This document shows, piece by piece, positions 59,329-64,000 of a stretch of 64,000 bases of DNA. The DNA is from Sequoia sempervirens (lineage: Eukaryota; Streptophyta; Pinopsida; Cupressales; Cupressaceae), in the NCBI GenBank assembly GCA_007258455.2, contig VDFB02000001.1, positions 12,008,754 through 12,072,753 on the forward strand, written 5' to 3'. The translations under genes were made by a program, and so were the position numbers. Within the stretch, counting starts at the first letter, position 1. Each line of letters opens with the position of its first letter. A model generated the notes under the pieces. That model saw only the letters and a program-made list of their open reading frames with translations, was not told the origin of the DNA and did no database searches.

Positions 59329-59505
59329 TGTGAGCATCACCTAGATGCAATGAGTGCTAAGTGGACCATTCATTATCATGAGAGATGGGTTCTTGTGAAC
59401 CACTACTCATGAAACATGGGTCAATGAGTTTGACTCAAAACTACACAGTTGAATCCTGATAGCAATATCATAATTTGACTCGCTGTGGAAAATACCTCCT
59501 ACTTA

Positions 59506-62500
59506 TTAACCAAATAGCGTTTCACACCATAGTAAAGTATTTCACAAAGGAATTTTTCTAAAAGTTAGATTCTCTCATTAATGAAATTGGAAAGGCCATT
59601 GCTAAATTCATGCTACATGCTAAAGTTAGTTTGGAAAGAATGAATAAGAAAGCCTATGTCTGTTGAGAATTGATGAAGTGGGTAATTGATGGGCTTATAG
59701 AAGAAATCAACAGGAATGTGTAATTAAGCATAATTAATAAAGAGAACCATATTGTCAAATTTTTAGGCTTGTAGAATTATCACACTACTAAAGTCCTAGA
59801 GTGATTCATTTCAGACATGTTGCATACTTAGAATGTGTAGGAGGGAATGCATAGTTACACAAATTTCTAGAGTGGCTTATTTCTATTATTTTTTGATAAT
59901 TTCCATTTTAGAGACATTTGGATTTTATTTATCTTGCTTAAATTTATTTCCCAATGATCTGGAGAATCTTCGTCAAAAATTGAAGTTTCTATTTTATCTC
60001 CAGAATTGGCATCATCAGGAAGAGTTCAAAATTCTGACTCCAACGCAACTCGAACGAAGCTAAACAGAGCTACAGAGCCTAAGATATGCCTAGTCAAACC
60101 TTGGTCAACTTAGGGCCTAGGACAGAGAAAAAAAAGGGTCAAAACTCTAAGTCTCCAAAAGTGATCAAAATTTGCCTCAATGTGAAGAGCTCGTCGAGAG
60201 CTTTCTGACAGCGTTCGTTTCACGCGAATTAGACTCCGTTTGCCCGAGTTATGAGCAATCAAAGGTCACATTTGACTAGAGTTGACCAGGTACAATGATG
60301 ATGTCAGCATTCAGTCATCATCATCAGCCAATCACATGTTGACATGTGGTAAAATCTAGACGAATAAAAATAATAATAAAAGAAAACGCACCTAATCCTA
60401 AGCCTTAAAACAAGGAAAACAAAACCCACACCTACCTCCCACGTGCGTGCTTACTTGGGGCAAATTTTAAGGAGGAAAAGGTGGGCTTTACTTGGTAAAA
60501 CAAGTAAAACAAAAAAACTAAAATATTTCCCTTAAAAATATATAATTTCAACCACTAAATTAATGGGTGGTAAGGAATAATTAATAAGCCCAAATTTAAA
60601 ACAAAGTCCTCTAAAAGGATGAAACAATCAAACTCCTCTAAACAATATAATCCCAAATATGACAAAAATTAAGGGGCTTAGGGATTTTCATGTTTTTTTT
60701 AAATAATGTAAAATGGGAGATTTGAAGATTTTCGTGTAAATAAGGGGGATTTTTAAGTTGCATTTGTAAAAATGGATAGATAAGGTTGTTTTGTAAAATC
60801 AATTGGTTAGTAACCAAATTGATTAAATTCTCAATATAAAAAGGGGGGTTTAGAGGCTTAAGGACATACATTCAGGTGTTGAAGACTTAAGAGAATTTTG
60901 GAGAGATGAATTGTTGATCCTGTACGTCAGGAGAATGTTGGAATTCCATTGTGCTTGAAGGGAAAAGCTTGTAAACAAATGTAATGCCCAATTTTTGAAG
61001 ATTTTAATCGGATCGGTCTACTCTTTTGGAGAGGGGCCTGAGACGTAGTCGTTCTTACGACGAACTCTGGTATCAAACTGTTTGCATTCTCTCTTTCTTG
61101 TCTCTCATTTTTAATTTTGTCTTTTCTTTATTTCATTCATTCAATTATGTTGTGTGTTAATTTTATTTTATAAGTTGGAATTGAAACCATAATTGTAATG
61201 CATTCATGAAGCAAATGTCTTAAATCCTAAAACAGATCACCCAATAATTAGCTTACATATAAGTGGTGGTGTTTGAACTATTAAAATATATAAAAAATTA
61301 GATAATTAGAACAAATTTAGAGTTGTGATATTACTTAATTTTTCTTTGCAACATATAGTTATCTTCTTATATTTTCATGTGTGTGGAGTGAGTATGGAGA
61401 ATTGAACATGATCCCTAAAGTTCAAGTATATACAATGATAGAATAATCAATTTTTTAGGTTATTTATGTGATAATCTTGTGCATGATCTTATGGTGGTGT
61501 GATGTCGTAAAATTGCACCCCTTGCAAGTTCACTTACACTTTTACAAACTTTTTAGTGTCCATTCCCTTAGTATTTGTGTAGGCTCATTTTAGCCCTTGC
61601 GTCAACCTTTTCCTTCTTAGGATGCTCATGACCCCTTTTCACTAGCTACTTATGTGCACCAACTTTGCATCAAACCTTGTGCTTTCCTCGTTCTCATTGT
61701 TTTTTAGCATGATATTTTTGGACACTAGCATGTCATATAGACACTTGTGTGTTGAGCTAGTTTCCCGTGACATTTCAACGTTCAAATGGTTGTTTCTGAG
61801 CCTTTTTCCACTTGTCACTTACCTTTGTTGATGGTAATGGCTTGGGATTCCTTGTAATAGCTTGAGAACCCTCTATCCCCTCCTATTCTCTCTTTAAGAG
61901 TCATCTTTTCAATTCATTTGGCCTTCTTAGGTTCTCTCTTGAACTCTCTTTTGCTTCTTGGACATTCTTTCTTTATTTTCTCACTCTCTCCAACTTGCAC
62001 AACTCTCTTGCTTGCTATAGTGGTCTCAAGCTATTACACATTCTCTACAAGTCTCTTGACTCTCACAACCCTCCCTTTATCTCTCTCTCTTTGGCTTCCT
62101 CAAGCCTTGCAGGTGATATATATTTATTTTCTTGTGTCTTTGAGCATCTTGGTATTTCTCACATCCCCTGTTTATACATTTGTCTATCTCATCTATTTAT
62201 CTATTTCATTGTCTATTATTTTCTCTAATTGTCTATCTGGCTGTCCATAGAGATGGAAAAACCGAAACGGGGGTTTGATTGAGGCAAGCCTCTAAACAAC
62301 CCCAATAATTTTCCTCGATCTTATGTGTGCAGGTATTGAAGATATTCATTTTCTAGAGGCTTAATAGCTTGGTTAGTTGTGAGCACATTCTTTCTCTCTT
62401 CCTTTATTTCATCATTTATATTCCATTTAACCTACATTTTATTTAGTTTACTTTACTTTATTTCAGTTCTATTATATTCCATTATTTTCTTACATTTTAA

Positions 62501-63143
62501 GAGTTCTTAATAGTCAAAATAGAAGTAGCCACTAAGTTGTTTTTTGAGATATTCTCAATTTTTTCTTTGTATGAGACGTTAGTGTGCCTTTGGGATGCCA
62601 ACACGCCGCACCATTGTCCAAGTGCCACGTTGACTTGCTTTGGACAAGAGCTCATCAGTCTATCTAGAAAACCTATATGACCTATTCATTTTGATTCTAC
62701 AACTCTCATTATTTTATACCGTCACTTGAGCTTCATTCTTTGAGGTAGTCTTGAGGTAGTTGACGACCATTTTCTCCTTGAAGACTTTTGCTTGTCTCGA
62801 GACTCAAGGGTAGAAAATCTCTTCCTCTATAGGTGGTTTATATGTGGATTTGATCTTTCAACATTTCTTTGAATCTTGCACCTTAATAGTTAGTTATTGC
62901 ATGATGATGAGTGTTGTTGCTAGAGGTTTTATGGTTAATTTTTCTACATTGTGAACCTAGAATTGTAGTTCTACAAACCTTAAGTTCTATCTTTCCAACC
63001 CTATATATTTTGATATTTATTTAGATAATTAGATAGATAGATTGGAATACAATAAAATATCAAGAAGTTTGGTTAAAATTTGTATTTGTACATGTTAGTT
63101 AATTTAAAATTAATTTTATTGCATTAAAACATATCAGGCGAAA
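59506..63143. other. Non-coding stretch, LTR-element-like
   Basis: Contains the continuation of the relic interrupted by the foldback element (to about 59830). At 61068-61078 it has TGGTATCAAAC, similar to a Copia primer site but without a clear LTR end before it. A pyrimidine-rich tract lies at 61880-62110. No gene is supported; open frames in the pyrimidine tract are low-complexity. Confidence 0.4.
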
Positions 63144-63790
63144 ATGAGCAAGGAAGACCAAAAAAGAGTAGGTGACTTCGGAGGGAAAGCTTGGGGTGAT
63201 ATCAAAGAAGATAGGCGGTCAAGGGATGAGCTTGCTACAGAAAGGAGATCGAATGGATGGTGCCACACCCCATAGTGGATTTATGATGGCGGATGATGGG
63301 TGGACAAATGCCATTTGGAGTATTCATCCCATGAGCGTCAAAGAGCGAGAGGCCAATGTCATTGGTCGCGTCATGGTTGGAAGAGTTGGAGCTGACAAAA
63401 TGGTCTTCTATGGATTCAACAACATAGATGGAATCTCCAAAGAAGAGAAGCAATTCCGGTTCAAAGGTAGGAATACCAAAAGCAAAGAAACAACAACCAA
63501 ACTACATTAAATTGAAATGGCTACACGAAAGGATGGCGTGGATGGTTCTAGGAAAATAAGTCTCCAAGGGTGGACACATCTGATAGTTGGCAAAGCAAGG
63601 ACACATGTTTCAAGCATGTGGTTGGTGGGATCACACAAATAGGCCTTGGAAAGGAAAGGAAAAGGTGGTAATCGATGAAGGACTGCCTCATAAATATGAG
63701 GATTTGATAGGTAAGTCACCTAACCCTAGTTTGATGAAGCATTTTGTTACTTTGGATAAGGATCAAATAAAAAACTCAGTAGAATGATTA
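63144..63790 (+). pseudogene. Possible gag- or ORF1-type relic
   Basis: An ATG at 63144 opens a basic, acidic-mixed frame (MSKEDQKRVGDFGGKAWGDI) that stops after ~45 codons; other frames continue to about 63510. At 63600-63660 the frame reads FQACGWWDHTNRPW, which keeps the inner Cys and His of a CCHC knuckle but has Phe and Trp where the outer Cys residues would be. It may be a decayed nucleocapsid or L1 ORF1, cut by the window end. Weak. Confidence 0.25.
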
Positions 63791-64000
63791 AAGGAAATAG
63801 GGGGTTTTTGTCAAATGGGGGGGTGGCTGGTGGGATTTAGTGGATATAAGAAATTGGTGTTAGGAGAAATGGGGAAACCAAGTTCAGGTTAGGGCACTAC
63901 CAAATACATAATTTTTTGGTAGAATTCCCCTCCAAAACTGAAAAGTGGAATGCCCTAAGCAGTGGCCCGCACTACTTAGACAGTTCTGAGATGCATTTGA
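63791..64000. other. Window end, nothing recognised
   Basis: G-rich non-coding sequence with no supported feature. Confidence 0.4.

Larger units (their letters stand above)
56174..59505. mobile_element. Foldback-like element made of 5S rRNA-derived repeats
   Basis: Five ~363-bp units, three on the minus strand (56174-58780 less an insertion) followed head-on by two on the plus strand (58781-59505). The whole array is flanked by a 12-bp direct repeat TTAACCAAATAG (56162-56173 and 59506-59517). The left end starts at TTATGATATTGCTAT and the right end carries the complement of that sequence about 30 bp before its end, so the ends are inverted repeats offset by a short truncation. Long inverted arms made of tandem subrepeats plus a 9-12-bp duplication is the structure of foldback elements. 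5S-like sequence is also found in Cassandra TRIM LTRs, so a Cassandra-derived rearranged array is the main alternative. No primer-binding site or polypurine tract was seen between units. Confidence 0.6.

Noticed and set aside
56174..59505. CRISPR-like repeat array
   Set aside because: Units are ~363 bp, near-identical throughout with no short repeat and unique spacer pattern, and the genome is eukaryotic.
61068..61078. LTR element primer-binding site
   Set aside because: Only the TGGTATCA core matches, with no LTR end before it and no partner LTR in the window.
61918..62250. 110-codon Leu/Ser-rich frame
   Set aside because: Result of a pyrimidine-rich low-complexity tract; not protein-like.

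Overview
The window reads as a stretch of a large, repeat-rich land-plant nuclear genome, most likely a seed plant and possibly a gymnosperm. The lineage is an inference from element types and decay, not from a marker gene. There is one convincing host gene: an intronless mTERF-family gene (CDS 8035-9210, + strand). A decayed partial copy of it lies about 17 kb downstream (25012-25871, same strand). Almost everything else is transposable-element sequence, much of it nested, and several insertion events can be dated relative to one another by target-site duplications (TSDs).

Region by region: 1-5040 is non-coding, probably old LTR-element sequence. 5069-6130 is a minus-strand L1 fragment. 6131-6975 is AT-rich with a degenerate telomere-like patch. 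6978-7831 holds two MITEs of one family in inverted orientation, a near-1-kb palindrome just upstream of the mTERF gene. 9591-20104 is a minus-strand Copia element (both LTRs, PBS, PPT, decayed gag-pol). It is interrupted by a 2.6-kb LTR-like insertion (10130-12729, TSD AATGA) and by a 3.9-kb hAT transposon (12780-16650, TSD TGCTAAAC) with a broken transposase. 20105-28477 is mostly unassigned, with the mTERF pseudogene, microsatellites and a degenerate minisatellite.

28478-50423 is a large non-coding LTR element on the minus strand (LTRs, PBS and PPT visible, no recognisable gag-pol). A full-length 7.1-kb L1 sits in its 3' LTR. The L1, the adjoining LTR end and about 330 bp of internal sequence were then tandemly duplicated (units 29754-36801 and 36802-43967). 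The other LTR carries a tRNA-derived SINE at exactly the same target position used by the L1. A third MITE copy lies at 48055-48494. 50510-53156 is a short non-autonomous Copia-type element with perfect 5-bp TSDs.

The most unusual object is 56174-59505. Five copies of a ~363-bp repeat, each containing a degenerate full-length 5S rRNA-like sequence, are arranged as three units on the minus strand facing two units on the plus strand. The whole array is bracketed by a 12-bp direct repeat, so it looks like a foldback-type mobile element built from 5S-derived subrepeats. It is itself interrupted by a 1.5-kb LTR-like insertion with a CACTC duplication. The rest to 64000 is non-coding or relic sequence. 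No operon-like cooperation exists here: the story is one organellar-regulator gene surrounded by layered mobile DNA.
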